From contig OZ038389.1 of the NCBI GenBank assembly GCA_964036045.1, forward strand, positions 62,820,359 to 62,884,358: DNA of 64,000 nucleotides, given 5' to 3'. The notes under the pieces are model-generated. The model saw only the letters and a program-made list of their open reading frames with translations. It did no database searches and was not told the origin of the DNA. Numbering within the stretch: the stretch's first letter is position 1; every line of letters begins with the position of its first letter. Below, piece by piece: positions 1 to 11,282 of the stretch. This DNA comes from Eutreptiella sp. 'Long Island Sound 2002'. Its lineage: Eukaryota > Euglenozoa > Euglenophyceae > Eutreptiales > Eutreptiaceae. A program made the position numbers and the translations under genes.

Positions 1-995
1 GCTAAACAGGGGCGCTGAGCACACAATCAATTGACTGCGCCTCAGCCAGGAGTGGCGCGGGCAGTTCGACTCCATCGACATCCGCGCTGTGCACGCAACA
101 AGAGCACCCCTTCCCTCCAAGCCCTAGCAGGGAAACGTGTTGTGACGTCCCTGTTAGGCCACAGTTGCTTAGCAGCGCTGTGTTCTCTTGTCTTCTTCAC
201 AGGAGGGTCATTAGGACCCGAGACATCATTGACAGCAACACCAAGTAGCGTGTGTAGGGGTTAGGGTCACCAGGCCTGGCAGGGGTTGAGTGCAAGTGAT
301 GAGTGCGCACCCTGCCTTCCAAGGCCGGTGCTGGCGTTAGTGAGTGTAGTGTAGTGGTGTCTCCTGTCCCGCGTGCTTTTCCACGTGGGCAGGGGAGTGC
401 GTTAGGTTTTGGCCCTTAGCAAAAATGGGCGCTTTGTATGCCCTTAGCACACTTGGCCACCCCTCCCCTCTAGCAGGTAGGGCTTTTGCCGTCTTCCCCC
501 AAGGATAGGCGCCAGCACAGAAATAGGAGTGGTAATAGTACCTGATTAGGACCTTCGGTCCGACGTCAGCGAAGCCCGGTCTCCGGGAGCCACGCCGGGG
601 AGAGAAATGAGACACATACAGACATACGTAGCACACTTAGGGGTATGGTAAACCCTGTAAGGAAGGGTAGAACCCCATGGGTCTGGACCAGTCAGGGGTC
701 CTAACTGTGGGCTCGCTTGTCCCCAAGGAGGGAAGACACAACTTGCCTCATAACAGCTTGCTTGTCATTCCCCCCTGGTGTAGTAAGCCACCGTTCTTCG
801 TTGGCTCCTCAAGGTCATTACATCAGGGCAGTCCCCATGCAACACATGGTCAACAAGGCATACACTCGCTGGGTGGCTGCAAACCTGATAAACGGCCACC
901 TGGTCCAAGCGGGAAATCATAGGCATGGGTCTGCAGGGCACAGACAGGGTCAGACGAGTGCTCACTGCACCTGTCAGTAGACTGACACAGGGAAA
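1..995 (-). other. 3' untranslated region of copy 1 (partial)
   Basis: This non-coding stretch follows the integrase stop codon. It aligns throughout with 55477-56455 of copy 2, and its first ~490 bases of UTR (995 to 508) also align with 8720-9385 of copy 3. A short stem, GGACC-TTC-GGTCC, at 549-561 is conserved in all three copies, as is a GC-rich CCGG-containing hairpin just after it. Conservation in three copies suggests a functional 3' UTR block (packaging, 3' processing or regulation), but the role is unknown. No protein is supported here. Confidence 0.75.
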
Positions 996-2804
996 TTAGT
1001 TTCGCTTTTTACGCTGGGACATAGTCTCAGCACGGGTTAGGAGCTGCCCCTCGTTGTTCTCAACGAGGTAGGTGCGGAAGATGGGGTTGATACTCCCGTC
1101 TGGTTGTATGAAGGCTGACATAGGTTCCCAGGACGCCTCAGATAACCCATAGCCATCCCACAGGGTTAGGAATTTCCAGCCCTGTCTATACTCGTGGCGA
1201 GCAATACCTGCAACCACGTAGTAACCATCGACTGCCATCTCATCGGCAGTCATCTCTTCGAGTTCGTCTGCCTCCTCTGGACTGGCAGCGTTCTCTAGGT
1301 CTATACGCTCGAACTCACTGTCGCTGAGGCGCCACTCATCCCAAGACAAGTCATCAGGGGAGTGATAGTGCCTCAACTGTTTAGGTGCACACAGCAGTTC
1401 ACCACCTAGACATGGACTGCACCTGACATGGATCCTGGATCCATCTATCCTGATGATAGGATAGGGTCCAAAAAAAGGGTCCTGTAGGCAGTTACGTGGC
1501 CAGGAGGGTAGGCGTGAATGGTGTACCAAAACAAGGTCACCAACCTTGAAGCGGGCAGGTCGCCGTAGGCGGTTTCGTCGGCTCAGTTCACGGTCACGAA
1601 TGTGTCACAGGTTAGTCCCAGCCTGGTTAGCCAGAGACTGCTAGTGTTCCAGCCAATCTCCCACAGGGCTCTTGAAGTCCTCAGGAAAGGGGGTTTTGAA
1701 GAACCAAGCAGGTCGTCCTCCATGGAACAGTTTGTGGGGGGTGAAACCCGTGGAAGAGCTCCGCTGTGAGTTCATGGTCAGCATTGCCCAGGGCAGCAGG
1801 CGTACCCAGTCCTTGGTACGCTCCTGTTTCATCAGGATTCTTAAGTTTTGCTCCACCACACAGTTCTGTCTCTCACAGAGAGGGCTAGACGTGTGGGTAT
1901 GGGGCACACCTGTGGTTACCTCCACGTTGAGGGCATTTAGCACTCGTTTGTACCACCCAGTGTCACTGCGGATGCGTACATCCTCATCAGAGTGCACCCG
2001 CTTAGGTGCTCCATAGGGTTCGAACCATTGTTCGACCAACATTTTCACAGTCTGCTCACCTGTGATTTTCTTATTGCAAGGGAACACACAAGGGAAGCGA
2101 GACAGGCCACAGGTGACCACTAGGCAGCTATCATAGCCGCCAAAGCGTGGTAGGCCGTGGATGTAATCCACGTAGAGAAGAGAGTTAGCACAATAGGGTA
2201 TGGGTAAGCTGGAGATCAGGCCCCTATCCCTACTGTCGCTCTGCTTGCTGGCATGACAGCCACAAGCATCCACAATGGTCTGCATACGCGACCTCAGTTC
2301 AGTCAGGGTTAGACTGGAGTAGAAACACTCACGGAGGAAGTCCACTGAGCGATTAGCGCCAGTGTGACCAGAACTGAGATGGGACCACTGTAGGCACCCA
2401 TCCAGTCGTGCCTCAGGCACCACAATTCGGTCCTCGTAGAAGAGGTACTGATTGTTTTTATACCACTGGTGCCCGTCAATGACACGGGGTTCGAGACCAG
2501 TGCTGAGGGTTTGGAGAATTTCTTCATACTCTGACTGATAGTCGGTTAGACTCCAACCCTCCAGAGTTCCAGCAGTGCGCATGGACAGGTCAAGCTGGAC
2601 ATCCATACGCTGGAAAGCCTCTCTGGCCAGCGCCTCAGAGCTCTCACCAATAAGCGCATCGAAGATGTTGCGCCATATATAGTCAGACAGTTCATTCTTT
2701 ATCCCGGGGATATGATGCACTGTCAGCCTGAACTTGCTCAGGTAAGTCCACCACCCTTTTAGCTTTGCTTTCTCTGGTGGTGGGCCCTTCTGAAAAGACT
2801 TCAC
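996..2804 (-). pseudogene. Integrase with C-terminal chromodomain, copy 1 (end of RNase H, INT, chromodomain)
   Basis: The frame begins inside the C-terminal part of RNase H, then runs through integrase. It has an HHCC-like zinc domain (GHTG and CGCH blocks near 2260-2370) and a catalytic core with D in VDY (about 2170), D in HSDED (about 1985) and E in CERQN (about 1870), the DDE triad of Ty3-type integrases. A chromodomain follows at about 1085-1225, with the YYVV start and the W-E-P motif typical of chromodomains. An AAG-to-TAG change makes a stop at 1643-1641; the same frame then continues to the real stop at 996. The protein would join retroelement cDNA to chromosomal DNA, with the chromodomain steering target choice. 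This copy cannot make it intact. Confidence 0.9.
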
Positions 2805-4678
2805 AGGCTCCTGGTCACACAGCCAGACAAAGCACCGACATACAGGAGTTCCTGGTCATAGGTGCTGTAATTGGAACGCGCTTGGTTCCATTTCCAATTC
2901 CAGTGTCCCAGTGGCACCAGTCGCCACTCACCGGTAGGATAGTCATGTTTCAACGAACCATCACGGTTCAGTCCACTAGTACGATAATGGCAGTGGGTTA
3001 GTTCAGCGGGGTTAAGCTCCTGCCATTGGTAGATCATACCACCCCCCCCTACATCACTGGCAGCAGTGATCAGGACTATCTCGCCCTCAGGGCGGGGTAC
3101 TCCCAGGCAGTTGGAGGAGGCAATCTTCTTCTTCAACTCTTGGAAACACTCTTCCTCTCTGGCGGTCCACCTCCAGGGAGTAGGTTTCTTGATTAGGTCA
3201 GTGAGGGGGGCAGAGGAGTAAGTAAAATTGTCGATGTGACGCCGATGGAAATTGCAGGAGCCCACAAAACTCCTCACGTCGTGTAGACCCTTCTTAGGGT
3301 CATCGCGAATCTGCATGTCCTGTAGGGGCTGCATCTTAGATGCGGCTGGTTTCCACCAACCATACCCCACGTCGAAACCCAAATACTCCATCTCCTCTCT
3401 CATAAACTCACATTTTTGGAGTTTGATTCGGCGATGGTTTTCTTGACAGACAATGAAAAATTCACGGAGGAGAAGGACATGGTCCTCTTGGGTATTAGTA
3501 ACCAAACTCACATCGTCGATGTGAGCCCCCATTTCTGCACCCCGAGAAATCAACTCCTGTACTAGAGGCCTGCGCCTCAGTATGTACAAAATTTTGTTCA
3601 TTAGCTCCTGGAAGAGCGCTGGGGCATTGGCCACCCCAAAGGGCATAACCTTCCACTTGAAGACACGGCCCTTAGGGGTTATAAAAGCCAGCAGCTCCTG
3701 AGCTGCGGCGGTTAGGTCCACCTGCCAGAAACCAGAGCGTTTGTCCATTTTGGTCTTGTACCTGCATTTGGCAATACGCTCCAGGGTATTTTCCATGTTA
3801 GGAATACTGTCTGAGTGGTTCTGGGTTTTCTTGTTGACCTCATCATAGTCTACAACCAGTCGTAGGGCAACCAGGAAACAGGGACTGCAGTGATGGGGGT
3901 AGTCCCCCTGCTTATATTCTTCAACGAGGCCAGCATCAATACATTCCTGGATCTGGCGCTCGATTTCTTCAACCTGTTCCTGTGGAGCGGGATAGGGACG
4001 ACGCCTCACTCGCGTCTCTTCAAATTCAGGTTTCAGTTTCAGGTCCATCCTGACAGGTTTTTTACAAGAGAGGGGAGGCGGCAAGGCGCCGAACACCTCC
4101 TCATAGGTTATCAGCAGTTTCTTCAGGCGGGGGTCAAGGTTAAGACTCTCGAGTTTCTGAAGGAAATCCTCCTCAGCATGGAGGTTGCTCTTTCCATGTT
4201 CTTTCTTCTTCTGCCGATCAGCAGTTTCGACAGGCACAGAACCATCGTCCCACTCAGGGGGACATTGCTGCCCATAGTGCAGAGAATACACTAGCGGTAT
4301 CTCAGGATCAGGCAGCGTATAGGAATCATCGTCCTCCTCAGACCAGATGGAGGATTTCCAGGTCTGTCTGAGGTATTGCAGCCGCTCTTGCCGCTCAATA
4401 CCTTCGGCCTTCAGGTACAACAGCCGCCGGAGTTCCTGAGTGTCATGCTCAGAGAATGGCATGTTACTAGCAGCAGGCCGCGCCAGAGCATCAGCACTCC
4501 GGGCCACGGGTTCACCTGTGTGCACAGGCTGCATGTGTAGCACAGGCCTCCCAACAGGGGAAGCGGGCTCAGGGGTTGACTCTAGATCTACCTCCTCTAG
4601 CAACAGCTGAGCTAGGAACACAGCTGGGATCAACAGGAGGGATAGTGCTGGCGATTTCAGACAGCTGGTCGTCAGCAT
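2801..4678 (-). pseudogene. Reverse transcriptase / RNase H, copy 1
   Basis: The RT palm is visible as the LRLVVDY block, the catalytic Asp in KMDKRSGFWQV (GAC at 3745-3743), the MPFGVANAPALFQ block and the HIDD box at 3523-3509, which is the YxDD equivalent. The YLGF block and the tether lead into RNase H (ITxASDVGGGG, YDQELL). Defects: compared with copy 2 the residues KPGSTA are deleted just before LRLVVDY, the first RNase H Asp is Ala (GCT at 3064-3062), and a deletion near 2835 shifts the frame so that the rest of RNase H is in the next ORF. The usual Arg of the VDYR motif is Asp here and Gly in copy 2. The ORF begins out of frame with protease because of a deletion near 4620. Confidence 0.9.
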
Positions 4679-5720
4679 CCTCCTTTACAGCTGCAGGTTC
4701 CAGATAGTCATCGGGAGACTCACACCCTGTAAGTGTGGCAGATAGGTGCTCAGGAGATCCATTTTGGAGATCAGAAAGGGTCAGACCACGATTTTCGGCC
4801 ATGACCTCTTTCAGTAGCACCTGGTCAAGTTCACACAGAGGTACAGGATTGAGAGATCCATCGACGATGGACAGGAAACTGGCCCACTCAGGGGCCTGCA
4901 TAGCTGTGTCTGAGTCCTCGGGCACATAGATGGGGCCGTCGGGGAGTTGCACTCTTCCCACGGTCATTCGATCTTGCATACGGCGCCAGTGAGCATGTTC
5001 ACCAGAGCAGCCCCAGTCAGGGGTGCACATGACAACCCTTCCTCCCTCATAAGCGATTTTGGTTAAAACCTTCGCGAGCAGGGAGAAGGGAGGGTTAGCA
5101 TACGCTAGGCCAATTGCTTTCCAGAAGAAACGGAAAGCATTGTTCAATTGTTTCGAGCAGTACAACTGCATGATGTGCTGTTGTTGGCTCGCAAACAATT
5201 CCACCTGGATCTCATCCAGGTTTACCTGAAGGGCCGCCAGTCCATTTTCAAGAACGTGACGGGCCAGTCGGTAATTTTCAGTACGATAGTTAGTCTTGGA
5301 TGCGTAGCGCAGCCCAGACTCTTTTCGTCCTGACAGCTCCAAAGGTACGGAGAATAGCCCACTGCCAAAGTCGCAGTGCAAAGAATAGGGGCGCTGGAGA
5401 GACAGCATTTTTACCTGGGGGTTTCTTCGTAGGACGTCTGTACCAATGACGATGTCAAAGGCGTCGGTGTCCAGCACTCTGCAGTGTTGGGTCACAGTTT
5501 CGTCGCCCAGGCATATAGTCACATCGACCCCCCCGAAGGAATGGATGGTACGCCCATCCCCTACTCTTATGGCCACGGTCTTAATTTTCTTGAAAGTCTT
5601 TAGCAGGCGCCGGGCCACTATAGAAAGTGTTGCACCGGTGTCAAGCACCGCTCAAAAAACTTGATCCCCGATTTTCACGAGGCTCCAGAAACCCAAGTCC
5701 CCCTCTTCGGAGCCGCCCCC
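4569..5720 (-). pseudogene. Aspartic protease plus NPPF-motif methyltransferase-like domain, copy 1
   Basis: The frame is the same as gag and follows its UAG directly. A retropepsin-like protease is marked by the LDTGAT active site (about 5640) and a GTD-containing C-terminal half. About 170 residues later comes a domain with ELFASQQ, then YCSK, AYANPPFS (about 5085-5105) and RVVMCTPDWG. This layout resembles the phage Dam-like/DIRS-type adenine methyltransferase-like domain; the family assignment is inference. The protease is broken by a CGA-to-TGA change at 5654-5652, just before LDTGAT. The C-terminal end reads out of frame into RT after a deletion near 4620. Confidence 0.75.
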
Positions 5721-5723
5721 CTA
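5712..5723 (-). promoter_or_regulatory. In-frame gag/pol UAG with G-rich 3' context (candidate readthrough site), copy 1
   Basis: Reading minus, gag ends ...GAG TAG GGG GGC GGC, and the protease frame continues with no shift. The same UAG GGG GGC GGC arrangement is at 61259-61248 in copy 2. Some retroviruses express pol by suppressing a UAG at this position followed by G-rich sequence. The function here is inference. Confidence 0.55.
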
Positions 5724-7928
5724 CTCCTCATCAGGCAACTTGACAACCACCCCTGCAGCAATGAGGGACCTGGCCATCCAGGCCAAGCGCCTCTCCTTGG
5801 AGTTATTCCCCTCAGGGGTAGCGTTATCCCCCTGGGGAAGCTTCTTGGGATCACCTGCGGCAGGAGGGGGTGTAGCAGCAGGAGTGGGTGTAGCAACGGG
5901 CGCTGATGAGCGCCTCTGGGGGTTAGGGGGTCCATTTTTGCCACCCCCCTTGCCACCTCCTTGACCACCTTTATCCCCATTCTGGGGGTTTTTGGTGGGT
6001 ATTTGGGTCTTCTGGCGCTCGGCCTCCTGAAGCTTGAGTTTATCACTCTCGCGTTTCTTTATGTGACATTCGTCTTCGTAGTGACGACGTTTGCCATAAT
6101 ACCCACAGGTGATGGTACACCTGAAATGATCCTGATGGGTCACAGGTTTTCCATCCTTGGTATGCTGCTGTCGTTTCATCTGCAGCATACAGCTACTGCG
6201 GTGATCGCAGTCAGAGGCAGGCCAAGGCCCCCCCTTGTCATTGACAGGTTTGCAGTAGAACAGAGGGGGTGTACCTGCATCAGGTTTAACCTCATTCATG
6301 GCACGTAGGTTACCCCTCCCTTTACCACCTCCCTGGTTGGTGTTAGGGGGATGTTTAGGCCCTTTCCCTTCGCCATGTTCGGGGGTAGGGGTACCACCTC
6401 GACCCAAGTGCTTCTTGAGGAATTTCTCCATGTGGGAGTCATTCTCTCTCTCAAGGGCTAGCTCAATCAGGAGGTCCACCAGTTCATCGTACGAGTGGGT
6501 ACGACTCTTCCTCTCAGAGGTAGCGCGGCAATCATCCCACGTACGTTGGAGGATTTTACTCATGAGCCACAGGTGGGGCTCAGTGGCTCCGTAGGAGCCC
6601 ACGTTCATCCTCGAAAACAGATACTCCAAGTCGCACACGTATTCAGAGATTCGCGCAGCGGAAGGAAACTCAGAGAGCATGGGTAGCTCCTCTATCTGTG
6701 TGCGCACACTGAGGACACTCTCATAGACTGGGAACGTTTTCTCCAACCTCTGGAGTACCTCTGCCCAGGTAGAACAGGTTTTCACAATCTGTTTCACCTG
6801 GGTTTGCAAAATTTTCTTTTTGCATGAGCGTTTCAGCAGTGAGCATTCGGTGGCCACATCCACATCGGATTGGCCAGTCAGCAAAAGAAACTCAGCAAAT
6901 TCTTCTGCCCATTTGGGCAGATTTTTGGGGTCGAACTCCGGCAGTTCCAGCTGGATGTTCGCCTGGGCAATAGGTCTGCCCGTCTTCCCACCCCCCGGAG
7001 TTAGGCCAGAAGGTGATACGCCGGCAAGAGGTGCCAAGGCTGACAGCCCTCTCTTCTCAGTATCTGTTACAGCCACGTCCTGTAGTTCAGCCATGGGCAC
7101 TGTCCTGGCACGGGGGTGAAAGGGGCTGGGGCAGGTGACCTTAGGCAACAGCCTTGAGACCCTTGATCTCTTAAGATCTTCGGCCAGGGTACTCAGTCCG
7201 GGAGAGGGGTAGGACAACTCTGGCTTGGGTAAGGGTTCTGCAATACCCAGTTTTGCCTTAATGGCCTCCGATAGGGCCGTCACATCTGGATCTTCTGATC
7301 CAGATAGAAGTTTGGCCAGCAGTTCGGCCGTATGATCCAGGGCACCGTAGGTTGGCCTTGGATGATGTTGTTCCTCAACTCGAGTCGGGCCCACTTCGGG
7401 AGCCCTTGGGGTTGGACAACATGCTCTTGGATACTCGGGTCTCGGTCGTCTTGGCAGGGATGCTGTCTCGGCTCTGTCAGACGGCGGGCCAGAGTGCGTG
7501 TAGGACCCTAGGTCTGTACGTGGTCTGGATCCGTGTACTGCCAATGGCTCCTCCCCATCTTCTCCACGAATGGATTTGTAGTACTCCTCATGGAGGATGT
7601 ATTCATCCATTTTCTTCCTCAGCTCCTCGTATTCCTCAGGGCCTCCAATCGCTGTTGAGGATGAAGCTGGACAGGCGGATCGGGAGACTGAGGCTGCTAC
7701 ACGCCTGTGGAGATGATGCAGGCTGTCTCCACCGTGGGCCGCTAAGGCCTCGGTGGTAAGGATTTTATTTTCCTCCGCCCTTCTGCGTTCTGGATCTTCT
7801 TGGGACCCAGATGCGCCACTAAGATGTGGAGGGGCTCTCTAAGGTGGTTCACTCATAGGGCCGGCCATGCTGCCCATTTGTACTTGGACAGTTCTTATGG
7901 GCCAGGTTCTGACGCTTGGCCTGGACAT
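5721..7928 (-). pseudogene. gag polyprotein, copy 1
   Basis: The start at 7928 is the Met matching the first Met of copy 2 (63429). A TAG at 7841-7839 stops it after about 29 codons (a CAC-type His codon in copy 2), and the frame then stays open from 7838 to 5721. The N-terminal third is low-complexity and charged. A capsid-like alpha-helical region (LPEFDPKNLPKWAEEF onward) covers roughly 6390-6965. A C-terminal zinc knuckle lies near 6090-6130, but its second Cys is Tyr (CGYYGKRRHYEDEC), so the CCHC box is lost. The tail is Lys/Gly/Pro-rich. Gag would form the particle and bind the RNA. It ends in a UAG after which the same frame carries protease. Confidence 0.85.
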
Positions 7929-7999
7929 GATGAACTTATTGTTGAGCTTTGTGTTTTGCACTTCTTCTCAGGGTCGGTTCAAAAGGTCACAAGGGACTG

Positions 8000-8010
8000 T
8001 CTCTGCTACC
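8000..8010 (-). promoter_or_regulatory. Primer-binding site, initiator Met tRNA type (copy 1)
   Basis: Minus-strand GGTAGCAGAG directly follows the 5' LTR. It is complementary to the 3' end CTCTGCTACC(A) known for initiator methionine tRNAs of several eukaryotes. The same bases occupy the same place in copy 2 (63501-63510). The expected leading T of TGG is absent at the LTR border. Confidence 0.65.
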
Positions 8011-8718
8011 GGAAAGATGTCCTTGATTAATGCCCTAGATATTTTGATGAAATCCTGCAGATTTTGAAGTTGAAAACCCAAACCAAAGCAGAACGTAGAG
8101 CAAGAACAGGATGTGGATCGAATCAATGATTGGTTTTGGAATCCACTGTACTACAGAAGGGCTGCAGATAGACGATGCAGGTATAAACACAAAGATTCAA
8201 TCACAATTGGATAATACAAAAGATTTTATATGAAAACTGGACTGACTCTGGCCTCCAAGATAGCATTAGGCACTTCATGTGCACTCTTTTGGGTGAAATG
8301 GTGCTGGTTAGGAATGTGGAGCATAGATGTCAGGCCAACACAGAAAATGACTTGGCCAAGCAACTGAATTCAGAAACAGTTAAAACGTAGGACCACAATA
8401 AGTGGTAGAAACAATTGACTATAGGGGTCTTGGGGTGGGAGACCACTAGGCTTAACCTCCAAGGCCTAAAGCAAGATATGCCTATTTTCTTCCGGTATAT
8501 CCTCCATGAAGGAAGGTACCTCCTCTCAGTTGAGTGGTAGGGGTGAACTTCATGGGGGGCTAGGGTTACAACCCTAGTAACTTTGAGAAAGTGTACCAAA
8601 AGCTTCAAAGGAGTGATAAAAATACTTAAGTTAGTCTTAGCATCAACAAAAGGGTTTTAAGGGGGGCTTGGCCTGGATCACGCCCTCCAAGAAAGACATG
8701 GCAGTGACCTTTTCTTAC
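8011..8718 (-). repeat. 5' LTR of copy 1
   Basis: This is about 708 bp, alignable end to end with the 3' LTR of copy 2 (53226-53936) and with its 5' LTR (63511 onward), but clearly more diverged than those two are from each other. The low end meets the PBS; the high end stops at ...TTTCTTAC, where the next bases become the unrelated 3' UTR of copy 3. The borders lack the usual TG...CA and instead show a short AGAAA/TTTCT-type inverted end. Confidence 0.75.
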
Positions 8719-8719
8719 T

Positions 8720-9406
8720 GGCGCCAGCACAGAAATTGGGCGCCATAGGAGTGGTAATAGTACCTGATTAGGACCTTCGGTCCGATGTCAGCGAAGCCCG
8801 GTCTCCGGGAGCCACGCCGGGGAGAGAAGTGAGACACACACAGACATACGTAGCACACTTAGGGGTATGGTAAACCCTGTAAGGAAGGGTAGAACCCCAT
8901 GGGTCTGGACCAGTCAGGGGTCCTAACTGTGGGCTCACCTGTCCCCAAGGAGGGAAGACACGCCTTGCTTCATAACACCTTGCTTGTCATTCCCCCCTGG
9001 AGTAGTAAGCCACCCTTCTTCGTTGGCTCCCCAAGGTCATTACATCAGGGCAGTCCCCATGCAACACATGGTCAACAAGGCATACACTCGCTGGGTGGCT
9101 GCAAACCTGATAAGCGGCCACCTGGTACAAGCGGGAAATCATAGGCATGTGACTGCAGGGCACAGACAGGGTCAGTGCAGTGCTCAGTAAGCAGTGGTCT
9201 GTGAAAAACCAATGGCCTTTGGCCAGGGAGTGGCTGTCACGGGGGGCTAACGGTCCTGTCCTGCGATGCAATGCGGGGCAGCTGTGACAACTGCTCTTAC
9301 ACACATACACAGGTACATCTGCACAAGAGTGCTCACTGCCCCTGCATGGTTAGAACACAGTCAGTAGACTGACACAGGGAAATTGGCTTTTCTTTTTACG
9401 CCGGGA
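8720..9406 (-). mobile_element. 3'-terminal fragment of a third related retroelement (copy 3)
   Basis: From GGCGCC at 8720 this matches the 3' UTR of copies 1 and 2 (508-995 and 55982-56455). It includes the conserved GGACC-TTC-GGTCC stem at 8771-8783 and ends in the last integrase codons (RRKK-like, 9386-9406). It carries about 160 bp extra (9182-9345) not seen in the other copies. It is cut sharply at 9407 by the GC-rich block. Copy 1's LTR appears to have landed inside this older copy. Confidence 0.8.
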
Positions 9407-11267
9407 CAGTGACCAGGGCATACCACGCACGTGCTGGCACTGCGGCCCGGCAGCCCTCGACACTCCGTGGCCCCTGCTACACCTCATCTCCACCCACTAC
9501 CACATCCCCACCGCCGCCACCACCGCCGACCAGCAGGCATGGCTCTCCCCCTGGTTTCACACGGTACCCCCAGACCACCCGGCGCACGTAGCCTGGACCC
9601 GAACACCCACGGCGACATGGACGTTCACCAACGAGCGGGCAGACCCGGACAGCATAGCCATAGAGTACGACCGCTGCGACCCGCACCGCGCAGGACCTCA
9701 GGAGGCACCCATGCGCCCCCTACAGCACAAATGCCCCACCCTCTGCGGCGACAAAGACGACAAGGAGCGGCGACAGACCATCACGTGCCAGAAGTTCCAC
9801 CCCAATACGGGATACCTCTTCCACCCGATGTACGCGTATATCACCCAGGGGCGCCCAGACAGGGGCCTCCTCCGCCTCACCCCACGAGCCCAAGCCATCA
9901 TCACCCAGGGGATAGGCGTCTATGCAGCGCCACTACTACAACCCACGCAAATCACCGCCAGAACCGCCCAGGGGAACCCCATCTACGTCTATCACCCCAC
10001 AGCAATTGCCCGCCTACCCATACCCAGCGAAACCGACATCATCTACTTCACCGACGCATCCGGCACCCAGCAACGCACCCCCACGGTCGGTTGCGCCTCC
10101 GTGCGCATCACCCGGCACGCGGACGGCCTCCACGTGGAACACCACACCGGGGCCACCATCTTTGGGGCGTCCTCCCACGGCGAACTGCGCACTATGGCAG
10201 ACGCCGTCACCGCCACACCGCCACCCACGACGATCCGGCCCCGCAACATCTGGGTAGTCGTGGACGCCACGGTCGACATCCACCTCACCAGGCACCTTGC
10301 GGACCTGCCCCTCCACAAAGCACTCGAGTCCGGCCTCACCACGCAAGCGTTGGGACTATGGATGGCCTTCAAGGGCATGCACCCCCAGGACGCCCTACAC
10401 ATCGTCAAACAGGAGTCACACCGCTACGCATACGACAATGGACGCGGAGACACGCAGGCCAAACACCAGAACACCAACCACACCCCAGGGCTCGAACACG
10501 TGCGACTGGACACCCCAGACCACAGCCACCTGCAGCACCTGCCCCTGATAGCCCCGGCCACACAGCCCCCCCAATGGATGCCCGAGGACACGCCGTACAC
10601 GGATCGAGACATGCAGTACCACTACCCCACACCCATCCAGCAACTGGCCACCACACTGCGCCACCCAGCGAACACCGAACTCCTCCGACGCCTCGAAGAC
10701 TCCGTCCACACCCCCCTCTACTACTCCGCCCTGCGCCCGGATAGCCTCCCAGCACACCTGCAAAAGCCCCGACTCCAACTCGCCCTCGAACAGCTTCCCC
10801 TCCTCACCCGATACCACCGATGGTATGCGCGCCGCTCGATCCACGTCCCCGCAGGATACACCAAATGCATCTGCAGCCACACGGAAGAAGAAACCTGGGA
10901 CCACTTCAAGGTGTGCCCCCTGTACAGAGGACTGGACACCCTCAGAGACTGGAACCCAACCCACACCATCGCACAGCACGCCGGATGGCTGACGCAGTCC
11001 CCGGCGACCCAGCAACTCACCACCGTCCCCAAGCAGACGGAGGTACTCGAGGCGGTCCGCAGGGGACTCGTCCCCACTGCCGTCTACACCTTGCTACGCA
11101 CCCACGCGGGAGACCCCCAGGCCACGGCGGCGCACATGCAGCGGACGGACGTTGCCAAGACGGCGGAGCAGCTCACATACCGCACCCACAAATACCTGCA
11201 GCATGCAGCAACCCTGCCCCAAACAGACCAAGCCCACCTCCTCAAACTGCTGTTCTACCAACCATGA
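9407..11267 (+). pseudogene. LINE-like ORF fragment: RNase H and C-terminal zinc knuckle (5' truncated)
   Basis: The frame is open from the junction at 9407 to the TGA at 11265-11267, with no start of its own at the border, so this is the C-terminal part of a longer protein. Two Cys-rich clusters (CWHC near 9438, and CPTLC...C...H near 9730-9795) precede an RNase HI-like domain. The four acidic positions can be seen: D in FTDAS (about 10050), E in HGELRTM (about 10182), D in VVDATVD (about 10260) and D in GDTQAK (about 10450). A C-x-C...E-T-x-D-H...C-P knuckle follows at 10867-10920, as in non-LTR retrotransposon ORF2 proteins after RNase H. The RT that should precede it is missing. Base composition is far more GC-rich than the neighbours. 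Confidence 0.7.
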
Positions 11268-11282
11268 GAACCTACCCCGTGA

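Larger units (their letters stand above)
1..8718 (-). mobile_element. Ty3/gypsy-like chromodomain LTR retrotransposon, copy 1 (decayed; 3' end outside window)
   Basis: Read on the minus strand the order is 5' LTR (8718 to 8011), tRNA primer-binding site (8010 to 8001), gag, UAG, protease, NPPF-motif domain, RT, RNase H, integrase, chromodomain and part of a long 3' UTR. PR-RT-RH-INT order with a C-terminal chromodomain is that of Ty3/gypsy chromoviruses. The copy is dead: stops at 7841-7839 (gag), 5654-5652 (protease) and 1643-1641 (integrase), frameshifts between the NPPF domain and RT and inside RNase H, a six-codon deletion in RT, and an RNase H Asp replaced by Ala. It matches copy 2 (53226-64000) over its whole length. 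Its 3' LTR should lie about 1.5 kb before the window start, judging from copy 2. Confidence 0.9.

Noticed and set aside
8720-9400. Region repeated at 508-995 and 55982-56455 taken as the LTR
   Set aside because: It follows the integrase stop in both full copies and is not found next to the PBS. The real LTR is the 53226-53936 / 63511-64000 pair. The block is 3' UTR.
9431-10744. Long plus and minus alternative frames over 9.4-16 kb
   Set aside because: The strand is so C-rich that all frames stay open. They give Pro/His/Arg/Ala or Val/Gly/Trp-rich nonsense, while the kept frames carry motifs.
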